From Verrucomicrobiia bacterium (GTDB taxonomy: Bacteria; Verrucomicrobiota; Verrucomicrobiia; Limisphaerales; JADLHS01), in assembly GCA_026125285.1 (NCBI GenBank), contig JAHCLO010000002.1:275115-339114 (forward strand): 64,000 nt of DNA, written 5' to 3'. The position numbers and the translations under genes are program-made. Shown here in pieces: positions 46,579 through 54,230 of the stretch (position 1 is the first letter of the stretch; each line of letters starts with the position of its first letter). The notes under the pieces were generated by a model. It was given only the letters and a program-made list of their open reading frames with translations, was not told the origin of the DNA and ran no database searches.

Positions 46579-48942
46579 ATGATCGCCCGTGTCAGTTTGG
46601 AAATTGCCCTCCGCAAGGAGTTCGATTATCTCGTGCCGCCCGGCCTGGTTGGCCGGGTGGAGGTGGGCAGTCGCGTGCAGGTACCGTTCGGTCCGCGTAA
46701 AGTCTTGGGCGTTGTCACCGCCCTCGCTGCGGAATCGGCCCATGCCAAACTCAAGCCAATTCTCAAGACCATCGGCACGCAAACGTTGGTTACGCCTAAA
46801 GTACTCAAACTCACGCGGTGGATTGCGGATTACTATTGCTGCGCGCCGGAAATCGCCCTCAAGAGCGTGTTGCCGGAAGTCGTGCGCCGGGAGGAATCCG
46901 GCTGGCGGGAACGTTTGTTTGTGCGCGCCCTGCCGGTGAACGGCGAGTTTCCCAAGTTGCCAAAACGACAGCAGGAGGTGTGGCACATCATTGAGGAGCG
47001 CCGGGAATTGCCGTTGGCGGAACTGCTCACTTTGGCCCAAACCACCGCCGCCACGGTGAAGCGCCTGGAGGACCGCGGCCTGATTGAGATCGCACCGCAG
47101 ATATCCGAGCGCGATCCGTACGCGCGCGAACACATCCTGCCGAGCCAGCCGTTGCCGCTCAATGAGGCCCAGGCGGCGGCTCTCGTAAGAATTACCACGG
47201 CGATGCATGGCGCGGATGACCAAAGTCGAATGGTAAATGCAGAATCGGTTGAGCCGAGCAAGGAGACCGCTTCGTCATTCGCCGCTCGGCACTCGTCATT
47301 TCTTTTGCACGGTGTGACCGGCAGCGGGAAAACGGAGATTTACTTGCAGGCCCTCGACTACTGTCTATCGCGAGGAAAGGGCGCCATCGTGCTGGTACCG
47401 GAAATTTCTCTTACGCCGCAGACGGTAGAGCGCTTCAAGGCGCGCTTTTGTCATGGGCCGCAGCAAACCCTCGTCGCCGTGTTGCACAGTCATTTGTCCG
47501 CCGGCGAGCGCCATGATGAGTGGCACAAGATTCGACAGGGCCGCGCACGCATCGTGATCGGTGCGCGTTCAGCGATTTTTGCACCCATTGAACCGCTGGG
47601 CCTCATCATCGTGGATGAGGAGCACGAACATACCTACAAGCAGGAGGAAGCGCCGCGCTATCACGCCCGCGACGTGGCCATCGTGCGCGGCCAGATGGAG
47701 AGCGCGGTGGTCGTGCTCGGGTCGGCCACACCGTCGCTCGAAAGTTTCTACAACTGCAAGCGCGGCAAGTACACGCTGCTGGAACTGCCCGAGCGCGTGG
47801 ACAATCAGAAGCTGCCGCATGTGCGCGTGGTGGACATGCGCCAGGCTGCGCGCAAGGAGAAGGGCAATTTGATTTTTTCGCCGCAACTCAAGGAAGCCAT
47901 CACGCAACGCCTGGAACGCGGCGAGCAGACCATTCTCTTCCTGAACCGGCGCGGTTACTCCACTTCATTGCAATGCCCATTATGCGGCTATGTGGCCGAA
48001 TGTCCGAATTGCAGCCTGTCGCTCACCTACCATCGGCCGGAGCAGAATCTGCGCTGTCACCTGTGCGGGCACAGGGAACCCGTGCCGGCCGCCTGTCCCA
48101 ATGAAAAGTGTCGCAACCCCGCCATCCGTTACGCCGGTTTGGGCACGCAGCGAGTGGAGGACACGCTCGCCAGACTTTTTCCGCACGCACGGGTCAAACG
48201 CATGGACGCCGATGTGATGAAGCGCAAGGACGATTACCGCCGCGTGCTGGGCGATTTTCGGACGGGCAAGATAGATATTCTGGTCGGCACACAAATGATC
48301 GCAAAAGGACTGCATTTTCCGAACGTGACGTTGGTGGGCATCATTTACGCGGACCTGGCGTTGCATCAACCCGATTTCCGCGCGGGCGAGCGGACGTTTC
48401 AATTGCTCACGCAAGTGGCCGGCCGCGCCGGCCGCGGCGACGTGGAAGGCGAGGTGTTCGTGCAGGCGTTCACGCCGTTTCATCCCGCGATCCAATACGC
48501 CCGCCGACACGACTTCGTGGGTTTCTATGAGCAGGAAATCGAATTCCGCGAACAACTCAAATACCCGCCCATCAGCCGTGCCGCGCTGCTCACGCTTAAA
48601 GGGCGCAATGAGGAAAAAGTGAAGTTCAGCGCGGAGCACGTGCGGCGGGAACTGGACAGACTCACGAAGCCGGGTGGCAGGGCGAGCAGCCCTCTGCCCG
48701 CCGCCGGGCAGAATGACGACGGCGCGCACGGAGTGACGCGCCCTACCTTCAACGACCTGGTCATCGCTGGGCCCGCACCCGCACCGCTCCCACGCGCCGA
48801 GACCTTCTATCGCTATCAACTCATGCTCCGCACGCGCGCGATGAGCAAATTAAGCCAGGCCTTGGCCGGCATAATGGCCGCGCTGACCTTGCCGGAAGAC
48901 GTAACGATCACGGTGGACATTGATCCGGTGAGTTTATCGTGA
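46579..48942 (+). CDS. priA: Primosomal protein N' (PriA helicase)
   Basis: 787 residues. It restarts collapsed replication forks. An N-terminal 3'-DNA-binding domain (VSLEIALRKEFDYLVPPGL) and winged helix precede the helicase: Walker A HGVTGSGKTEIYL, DEEHEHTYKQEEAPRYHARDVA, and motif III GSATPSLES. The zinc-binding insert has eight Cys (CPLCGYVAECPNCS...CHLCGHREPVPAACPNEKC), then GTQRVEDTL, GTQMIAKGLHFPNVTLVGI and AGRAGRGDVEGEV. Two segments look foreign to the family: before Walker A (encoded by 47227-47306) and near the C-terminal domain (48674-48747), both repeat-derived (listed separately). All catalytic motifs are intact. Confidence 0.95.
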   Translation: MIARVSLEIALRKEFDYLVPPGLVGRVEVGSRVQVPFGPRKVLGVVTALAAESAHAKLKPILKTIGTQTLVTPKVLKLTRWIADYYCCAPEIALKSVLPEVVRREESGWRERLFVRALPVNGEFPKLPKRQQEVWHIIEERRELPLAELLTLAQTTAATVKRLEDRGLIEIAPQISERDPYAREHILPSQPLPLNEAQAAALVRITTAMHGADDQSRMVNAESVEPSKETASSFAARHSSFLLHGVTGSGKTEIYLQALDYCLSRGKGAIVLVPEISLTPQTVERFKARFCHGPQQTLVAVLHSHLSAGERHDEWHKIRQGRARIVIGARSAIFAPIEPLGLIIVDEEHEHTYKQEEAPRYHARDVAIVRGQMESAVVVLGSATPSLESFYNCKRGKYTLLELPERVDNQKLPHVRVVDMRQAARKEKGNLIFSPQLKEAITQRLERGEQTILFLNRRGYSTSLQCPLCGYVAECPNCSLSLTYHRPEQNLRCHLCGHREPVPAACPNEKCRNPAIRYAGLGTQRVEDTLARLFPHARVKRMDADVMKRKDDYRRVLGDFRTGKIDILVGTQMIAKGLHFPNVTLVGIIYADLALHQPDFRAGERTFQLLTQVAGRAGRGDVEGEVFVQAFTPFHPAIQYARRHDFVGFYEQEIEFREQLKYPPISRAALLTLKGRNEEKVKFSAEHVRRELDRLTKPGGRASSPLPAAGQNDDGAHGVTRPTFNDLVIAGPAPAPLPRAETFYRYQLMLRTRAMSKLSQALAGIMAALTLPEDVTITVDIDPVSLS
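47227..47306. repeat. Low-complexity repeat-like insert in priA, ahead of Walker A
   Basis: The segment encodes MVNAESVEPSKE...SSFAARHSSF just before LLHGVTGSGKTE. The DNA contains TTCGTCATTCGCCGCTCGG and ACTCGTCATTTC, near-tandem CGTCATT units typical of intergenic repeats. Normally a short linker is found here. Confidence 0.55.
48674..48747. repeat. Palindromic repeat inserted in frame in priA C-terminal region
   Basis: Ends GGTGGCAGGGCGAGC and GAGTGACGCGCCCTACC frame a hairpin-rich core (CTCTGCCCGCCGCCGGGCAGA). The right part GCGCACGGAGTGACGCGC also occurs (reverse complement) at 41541-41560. It encodes GGRASSPLPAAGQNDDGAHG, a loop-like stretch ahead of the conserved VIAGPAPAPLPR. Confidence 0.72.
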
Positions 48943-48977
48943 AGCCTGATGCGTGAAACGCTGCGGTCATTTCACAT

Positions 48978-49895
48978 TCATGGCTTTCCCTGTGCCGCTT
49001 TCACTAGCTCCTCCACCAATTCATCACTCGTCCACTTGTTCTCGGCAAGATTGGCTTGCACGCGTCCACTGGCGTCCACCACAACCGTCCGCAAGTTGTG
49101 GCTGATCGAGCCGTCCTGGTCGCGCCAGAACAACAGGCCGAACTGTTCGGCGATGGCCGTGATGTCAATCAGTTCGCCGGTGAGAAAACTCCAGTGCCGG
49201 GGATCGTAACGATACGTCTCCGCGTAACCCTTCAACCGCGTAGGCGTGTCGAACTCCGGATCGAAAGAAATCGTGAGCAAATGCCAGTTGGTTGGCGGGT
49301 TGGGCATCCTCAGCAGCGCTTCCTGCGTCTCGCGGAAATTATTCGACATCAGCGGGCAGTACGTGGGCAACGGACAACGCGTGAAAATGAATGTAATCGC
49401 CAGCGCGGTCCCGCGGAATCGGTGCAGGTTCACGGCCTGGCCGAGCTGGTTGGTGAAACGGTAATCCGGCAACAAATCGCCGATGTCCAGCGGGTCCACA
49501 TCGCGCACCACGCGGAATGGGCCGGTGGTGGGGAGATTAGTGTTCACCGGTGCGTTGAGTTTCTGCACCTGGTCAATCCACGCATCGTTTTCCGTGACAA
49601 TCATGCGGAAGCTCACCGGATCGCCGGCCTCCAGCTTGTCCAGTTCCCGCAGGTCCTTCACCTCGAAGGGCATGGTCATGGCCGGCATGTAACCGGGGAT
49701 TTCCTCATGCTTGATGCGGACAGTGTTGGCGGCGAGCTTCAGTTCCACGACCGTGCCTTTGACTTGAAAGACCTGGGCATCGGAGCCGCCGATTTGAATC
49801 GTCTGCGGCGCCGGTGGCGGGGTGACTTCCTTCGAGCAAGAACACGCAACCCCCAAGACCACCACGGTGAGTAGAGAGAGCCAGCCATCTTTCAC
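48978..49895 (-). CDS. CusF-like copper-binding domain fused to SCO1/SenC protein (lipoprotein)
   Basis: 305 residues. A lipobox near the N-terminus (VLGVACSC) predicts lipid anchoring. Residues about 40-115 resemble CusF (GTVVELKLAANTVRIKHEEI, PGYMPAMTMPFEVKD), including the MTM copper-ligand context. Residues about 140-300 are an SCO thioredoxin fold: FIFTRCPLPTYCPLMS with a C-x5-C spacing and the distal copper-ligand His in SHNLRTVVVD. It probably delivers copper to the CuA centre of cytochrome oxidase; no oxidase gene is adjacent. It is divergent from the MntR-like gene. Confidence 0.85.
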   Translation of the reverse strand: MKDGWLSLLTVVVLGVACSCSKEVTPPPAPQTIQIGGSDAQVFQVKGTVVELKLAANTVRIKHEEIPGYMPAMTMPFEVKDLRELDKLEAGDPVSFRMIVTENDAWIDQVQKLNAPVNTNLPTTGPFRVVRDVDPLDIGDLLPDYRFTNQLGQAVNLHRFRGTALAITFIFTRCPLPTYCPLMSNNFRETQEALLRMPNPPTNWHLLTISFDPEFDTPTRLKGYAETYRYDPRHWSFLTGELIDITAIAEQFGLLFWRDQDGSISHNLRTVVVDASGRVQANLAENKWTSDELVEELVKAAQGKP

Positions 49896-49987
49896 GGTTC
49901 AATGATGGCGCAAACCCGCGTCCACGGCAAGGCGTGCCATGCGCCCCGGCTTGCGCCCGCGCGAAAACCGTGTTTAATGCCCGCGTC

Positions 49988-50425
49988 ATGCCGACGCACG
50001 CATCGCCGAGCCAGAGCGCCGAGGATTACTTGGAGCGTATTCACGAACTCATCGAGGGCAAAGGCTACGCCCGCGTGGTGGACATTGCCTCCTCGCTCAA
50101 GGTGCGCCAGGCGTCCGTAACCAACATGGTCAAGAAGCTCGGCGAAGCGGGTTATCTGAACTACGAAAAATATCGCGGATTGGTGCTCACCGAATCGGGC
50201 CGGAAGGTCGCGCGCAAGATTCAGCATCGCCATGCCACGCTTTCGCGTTTCTTCTCTTTGTTCGGGCTCGACGCCGACACGCAGCGGCTGGACATTGAGG
50301 GCATCGAACATCACCTCAGCCCAGCCACGCTGGGGATGCTGGCGGACCTGGCGAATTTCTTTGAGGCCAATCCCGATTTGTTGCGAGCCTTTCAGCAATC
50401 CCGCAAGCGCCGCCGCAAGCGTTGA
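49988..50425 (+). CDS. MntR/DtxR-family metal-dependent transcriptional regulator
   Basis: 145 residues from ATG 49988. The winged helix-turn-helix matches MntR: SAEDYLERIHELIEGKGYARVVDIA, ASVTNMVKKLGEAGYLNYEKYRG. It is followed by a dimerisation domain with metal-ligand candidates (HRHATLSRFF, DIEGIEHHLSP). There is no SH3-like third domain, as in MntR. It should repress manganese uptake genes; no such target adjoins. The basic C-terminal tail SRKRRRKR is unusual. The frame is open to 49934. Confidence 0.88.
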   Translation: MPTHASPSQSAEDYLERIHELIEGKGYARVVDIASSLKVRQASVTNMVKKLGEAGYLNYEKYRGLVLTESGRKVARKIQHRHATLSRFFSLFGLDADTQRLDIEGIEHHLSPATLGMLADLANFFEANPDLLRAFQQSRKRRRKR

Positions 50426-50477
50426 AGCTTACGCCGGCGGTACGTCCACCTCCTGCGATCGATTTCGCAATCTCTCC

Positions 50478-50849
50478 ATGGCCCCGGACTGGCAAGAACT
50501 GCTAACGCTGGCGACAACGGAGGTAGAGGCCACGTTGGCCGCCCTGCCGGCGCCGTTGCGCGAACAGGCGCGCAAACTGCCCGTCACTTTCGAGCGCCAG
50601 CCGAACCGGGAATTGCAGGACGACGGCATCGAGCCGGACACACTGGGCTTGTTCGTTGGGCCGGAGTTCGCGCACGAGAGCGACGTGCCGATGCCACCGC
50701 AGATCATTTTGTTCCTCGAAAACCTTTGGGCCTTTGCCGAAGGCGTCGAAGACATTTTTGTGGAGGAAGTTCACACCACGCTGCTCCATGAACTGGGGCA
50801 TTATCTCGGCCTGGATGAGGACGATCTGACCGAGCGTGGGCTGGAATAG
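50478..50849 (+). CDS. Zinicin-like small zinc metallopeptidase (DUF1025 family)
   Basis: 123 residues from ATG 50478. The C-terminal HTTLLHELGHYLGLDEDDL is the HExxHxxGxxE zinc-binding signature of the PF06262 family. The N-terminal helix and strands PVTFERQPN and LGLFVGPEF are typical. It is cytoplasmic, and its peptide substrate is unknown. It follows the MntR-like gene by about 50 bases and may share its transcript. Confidence 0.87.
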   Translation: MAPDWQELLTLATTEVEATLAALPAPLREQARKLPVTFERQPNRELQDDGIEPDTLGLFVGPEFAHESDVPMPPQIILFLENLWAFAEGVEDIFVEEVHTTLLHELGHYLGLDEDDLTERGLE

Positions 50850-50993
50850 GCTCATGCTCTGCGCCAGCCGCCGCCCGGCTCAAGCGAACGAAGTTGATTT
50901 GGTGTTTGGATGGTGGTGGTTTGCAGCGAACCGCACCTCGGCGTTTGGAGTGAGAATTCCCCGAACCCAGATTCGCGCATTGAACCCCCGAAC

Positions 50994-51066
50994 CGTAGCC
51001 GCCGATGTGAGGAGGCGGATTCCCCTGAGTTGCAACGATGTCCGCTTCCTCACGTCGGCGGCTACG
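50994..51066. repeat. Inverted-repeat element (GTAGCCGCC type)
   Basis: Left arm GTAGCCGCCGATGTGAGGAG (50995-51014, pairing on to 51019) and right arm CCTCACGTCGGCGGCTAC (51048-51065, pairing from 51041) are nearly perfect inverted repeats around a 21-base centre. It is non-coding. Confidence 0.75.
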
Positions 51067-51129
51067 AGCATAGGGTTCGTGGGGAGCCTCCTTTCTCTTG
51101 TTGAAGCATGCATTGGGACCATAAACCTG

Positions 51130-51238
51130 ATGTGGGGCAGGCTTTTCAGCCTGCCGGTTCCCCGGACTTTCCAGTCCGGGGTTCCAAGGGGCGACTGGAA
51201 AGTCGCCCGCACCGGCGGACAGGAATGTCCGCCCTACA
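51130..51238. repeat. Train of four small tetraloop hairpins
   Basis: Four consecutive perfect hairpins with 7-8 base stems and 4-base loops: 51136-51155 (GGCAGGCT stem), 51162-51179 (CCGGACT), 51190-51207 (GGCGACT) and 51214-51233 (GGCGGACA). Spacers are 6-10 bases. It is non-coding and of the same design as 63135-63190. Confidence 0.8.
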
Positions 51239-51297
51239 TTGAGAGGTTCATGGAAAGCTTCGACCTCCAACAATGGACGCGCATCGGGGACATGAAC

Positions 51298-51372
51298 CGT
51301 AGCGACGTCTCAGTAGAGCGCCGCAAACGTTCTCTCTTGAGAATGGCGGCGCTCTCCCGAGACGCCGCTACG
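51298..51372. repeat. Inverted-repeat element (CGTAGCGACGTCTC type)
   Basis: CGTAGCGACGTCTC...GAGCGCCGC at the left pairs with GCGGCGCTCTCCCGAGACG and CCGCTACG at the right, with a 21-base centre. It is non-coding and lies between the hairpin train and the PEP-CTERM terminator. Confidence 0.75.
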
Positions 51373-51472
51373 TCAAGGTTCAGGGAATGAATCTCTGAAC
51401 ACTGGTGCTATAGCTCACCCTTACCCTCGAACGCTGAACCATGCGGCACTCAATCACAGCGATTCTGCCAAA

Positions 51473-51501
51473 GAAAAAAGCCCCGGATTGCTCCGGGGCT
51501 T
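51473..51501 (-). terminator. Rho-independent terminator of the PEP-CTERM gene
   Basis: On the minus strand AGCCCCGGAGCAATCCGGGGCT forms an 8-9 base GC stem followed by TTTTTTC. It starts about 20 bases after the stop at 51520. Confidence 0.85.
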
Positions 51502-51519
51502 GATGAAGTGATAACTAAA

Positions 51520-52068
51520 TTACTTGCGACGACGGAACAGGAGCAAGCCGGCGAGGCCCAGACCAGCCAACGCGAAGGTGGACGGCTCAGGAACGACGAC
51601 CAAGCTGAAGCTCTGCAACCCAGTCAAAAGAGCGGGAGTGCCTGGCGGTTCAGCGCTTGGGTTTCCTGTCACGACTGAGAATACACTCGAGAAGCCATAA
51701 ACGTTATCCAGCCCCGAGGCCAGAGCAGCCGCATACGTAGCGCCTGCAGTCGTGTCCCACGCAAGTATCTGAATCCATGCTGTGCCTCCACCAGCAACAC
51801 CCGGAATCACCTGGGTGCCGCCGACGAAGTATCCCGCACCACCACCAGTCTGAAATGGTGCTGTTGCGATAGCCGTCAATGAATCTGCACTAGGCCCAGC
51901 CAGCAACTGTACTTGGTACTGCGCGCCTGCAAGCCTAGTTGTCCCGTCATTCTGGAAGATTGGCGCATTCACAGCTGCACCGGCGATATTTGCGAAGTTG
52001 ACCGTGCCTTGTCCATAGGCGACGATACCAACTAGCAAGCAACTCAATGTAAGCAATGTTTTTTTCAT
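51520..52068 (-). CDS. PEP-CTERM sorting-domain secreted protein
   Basis: 182 residues. The signal peptide (MKKTLLTLSCLLVGIVAYG) is followed by a Gly/Ala/Thr-rich beta domain (GTVNFANIAGAAVNAPIF, WIQILAWDTTAGATYAAAL). At the C-terminus the PEP-CTERM signal VVPEPSTFALAGLGLAGLLL ends in FRRRK. Such proteins are processed by exosortase and usually linked to extracellular matrix. The gene has its own terminator; no exosortase gene is in the window. AT content is higher than in neighbouring genes. Confidence 0.88.
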   Translation of the reverse strand: MKKTLLTLSCLLVGIVAYGQGTVNFANIAGAAVNAPIFQNDGTTRLAGAQYQVQLLAGPSADSLTAIATAPFQTGGGAGYFVGGTQVIPGVAGGGTAWIQILAWDTTAGATYAAALASGLDNVYGFSSVFSVVTGNPSAEPPGTPALLTGLQSFSLVVVPEPSTFALAGLGLAGLLLFRRRK

Positions 52069-52133
52069 AGGGTTTTCTGTTGTCTTTTTTGTTGTTCTAC
52101 AAGGATGTTTTTTCTAACACGCGACACTAAGGT

Positions 52134-52739
52134 TTATGGCTCAACCGAGAATGTTCGTGTCCAATTTGCTTCCGCACCACTGAGCACCCAGAAACCTTCT
52201 CCCACAGCAGGACTAAGTTCCGGCACCCATGAGCCAAGGTACGTTGAGGAAACATACGCACCTTCTCGGTAGAAATAAACTGTATCACCAAACCCTGCAG
52301 GAAACTGCAGATTCTCCAACGTGTCAGATTGCGGCACCTGAGAGGACTTTAGTGAGAAGCCAGTCGGAATTGGATTCGACAATTCACCCTGTAAAACCTC
52401 ACCAACGAACGTTACAGTGGAGGCAGCACCCGCCAAGTAAAACGCCCCAGTACCAGGTGCGAGTTCGAGATTCGGCGTCCAATTGCCCAAGTAAGTACTG
52501 CTGACGAATGCACCCGACTGATAAAGATAGATGGTGTCACCAAAACCTGCATCCGGAATTACTGTGTCAAGAGTATTGTCACCAGAACTTAGTGGGTTCG
52601 CGATAAGATTGAACCCTGTTGTCAGCGGGACATTAACGTAGCCAACAACGTTCAGCGAATAAACGTCGGATTGAGCCACTGAGGAGGCGAGTCCTGCGGC
52701 AAGGAAGGCAGCCGCAATTGCCAGTGTTTTTGTTCTCAT
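52134..52739 (-). CDS. Secreted protein with an internal duplication, unknown function
   Basis: 201 residues from ATG 52739 (MRTKTLAIAAAFLAAGLASSVAQ signal peptide); the frame is open to 52889. The mature part has two homologous halves: AGFGDTIYLYQSGAFVSSTY + LGNWTPNLELAPGTGAFYL and AGFGDTVYFYREGAYVSSTY + LGSWVPELSPAVGEGFWVL. The opening VYSLNVVGYVNV is a feature seen in secreted proteins of this phylum. No PEP-CTERM or other anchor is present. Function is unknown; a beta-rich structural or binding role is a guess. Confidence 0.75.
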   Translation of the reverse strand: MRTKTLAIAAAFLAAGLASSVAQSDVYSLNVVGYVNVPLTTGFNLIANPLSSGDNTLDTVIPDAGFGDTIYLYQSGAFVSSTYLGNWTPNLELAPGTGAFYLAGAASTVTFVGEVLQGELSNPIPTGFSLKSSQVPQSDTLENLQFPAGFGDTVYFYREGAYVSSTYLGSWVPELSPAVGEGFWVLSGAEANWTRTFSVEP

Positions 52740-53173
52740 TTGTTGTTTTTGTGTTACCGTGTGTAAGCAGACTATCCCAAATGGGTTGGCGACTGTCAAC
52801 GGTTTTTTGGAGTTTTTTTGAACGTTTTCCGACCGCTCAAATTCAACCGAAGAGGTTTTGCATCGCAGACAGAACAGGCAATAAGCCAATCGGGATATGC
52901 ATTGTTCTCAAGCAACCACCACGGATTGTTGGCAACGGCGCAAGAGACCGCTGCGGATTGCGGTTACTGGAGAATTATGCATTGGCCTGAAAGGTAATAC
53001 AAGACCCAAACATGACGGCCGGCTCCAGACCTGTGAATTGGGCTGTGCGTCATGCAGAGCTTCGAAGCGTCCAATCCACAGTCAAGCCGTATCTCAATCA
53101 GAGAATTCTCTGAAGACAAGGAACTTGCCTATGGAATTACGATCCGACCCCTGTCATCTTCGATTGTCCACTT
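52740..53173. other. Intergenic region, AT-richer than its surroundings
   Basis: About 430 bases upstream of the duplicated-domain gene. It holds T-rich tracts (52790-52825) that may contain its promoter. No gene, repeat or hairpin was recognised. Confidence 0.4.
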
Positions 53174-53971
53174 CTATTGCGGTATTGGAGGAGGTGACAG
53201 TGGAGTCGGTGGCAATGGCGGAAAAGCGGGGTTATTCCGGTTTTGTTCGCGTTGGACCTCCATCAAAACGATTTGTTCTTCAGGCGTAAGGACTTTCTGG
53301 GGAACTTGCGTGGTTTGCTGCGTTTGGAACTGGAGGCCAGAGGCCAACGAAGTAGCGGATGAGCCTCCACCCCGAATTGTTCGCTGCGGGATTGAGCCGG
53401 GCCTTCCACCAAGCGTCACGACACCGCCGGGAACGGGGGCGACAGGATTGGCGGCAGCCACAGGGGTCGGCACACCGGCGACTGGTCGCGTCACCCCGCC
53501 CGGGGGCGCCGTCACCGGCGGGGGAGCAGCACCTAATACCGGTTTATCCGCATCATCCTTCATGTTCAGAGTTTCCACCGTGCCGTGATTGTTGAATTTG
53601 ACCGTGCCAGCGTTTTCATCAATCGCCACCACCTCGATCTCCCCTTGCCGTTCACCCTCGCTCAAAACGTAGGATTCATCCTTGGCGGGCTGACCGGGTT
53701 TGGCGGGAGTCTGAGATTTGAACAGCACCTGGCGGCGGCCCAGAATGGTGGTCAATCCCTGCAAGCGAATTTTAGGCGGTGGATCCTTCTTCACCAAGTC
53801 TTCGGGATTGGGAGGTGGGGGCGGCGGTTTCAGGCTGAAAACGTTACGGCCCACAATTGCTTCATAAGGATTGCCTGCGTCGTTGGGTGTGACCGCCATG
53901 CTACAATGAATCGAGGTCAGAAGGATTGCAGTGGTAAGGACGTCCGTCGCGGTTCTTGAGGTGCGCGACAT
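53174..53971 (-). CDS. Secreted/periplasmic proline-rich protein, possibly GspC-like
   Basis: 265 residues from ATG 53971 (frame open to 54019), with a hydrophobic export segment (DVLTTAILLTSIHCSMA). Residues about 40-140 look like the HR domain of type II secretion GspC: YEAIVGRNVFSL, IRLQGLTTILGRRQVLF, ESYVLSEGERQGEIEVVAID and TVKFNNHGTVETLNM. The rest is Pro/Gly/Gln-rich and probably disordered, ending PPLPPTPLSPPPIP. It is distant from the gspF-K operon. The GspC relation is inference from pattern only. Confidence 0.6.
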   Translation of the reverse strand: MSRTSRTATDVLTTAILLTSIHCSMAVTPNDAGNPYEAIVGRNVFSLKPPPPPPNPEDLVKKDPPPKIRLQGLTTILGRRQVLFKSQTPAKPGQPAKDESYVLSEGERQGEIEVVAIDENAGTVKFNNHGTVETLNMKDDADKPVLGAAPPPVTAPPGGVTRPVAGVPTPVAAANPVAPVPGGVVTLGGRPGSIPQRTIRGGGSSATSLASGLQFQTQQTTQVPQKVLTPEEQIVLMEVQREQNRNNPAFPPLPPTPLSPPPIPQ

Positions 53972-54230
53972 GTTTGCCGTCCGCCACATTTGTTCCGGCG
54001 ATGACTCAATAACTTTCATGGTCGAAATATACGTTTAGAGGTTCAAAACACCATTGCGAAGATTTGGTTTCGGCTTCGTCAAATGATTTCGACGACTCAG
54101 CACAAGCAACTGAGGGGATGCCGAAGAAGCGAACCGTGGGAGCAGAGTGGATTCGGATTGCAGGGCGGCGCGCTTGAGCATAGACAGGTGTGTATTGCGG
54201 AGAAGCGGCAAGGAGTTGTAACTGTTGCGT

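Noticed and set aside
50850-51520. Possible CRISPR array in the repeat-rich gap
   Set aside because: Repeats are palindromic and of different families, with no regular spacers and no cas genes.
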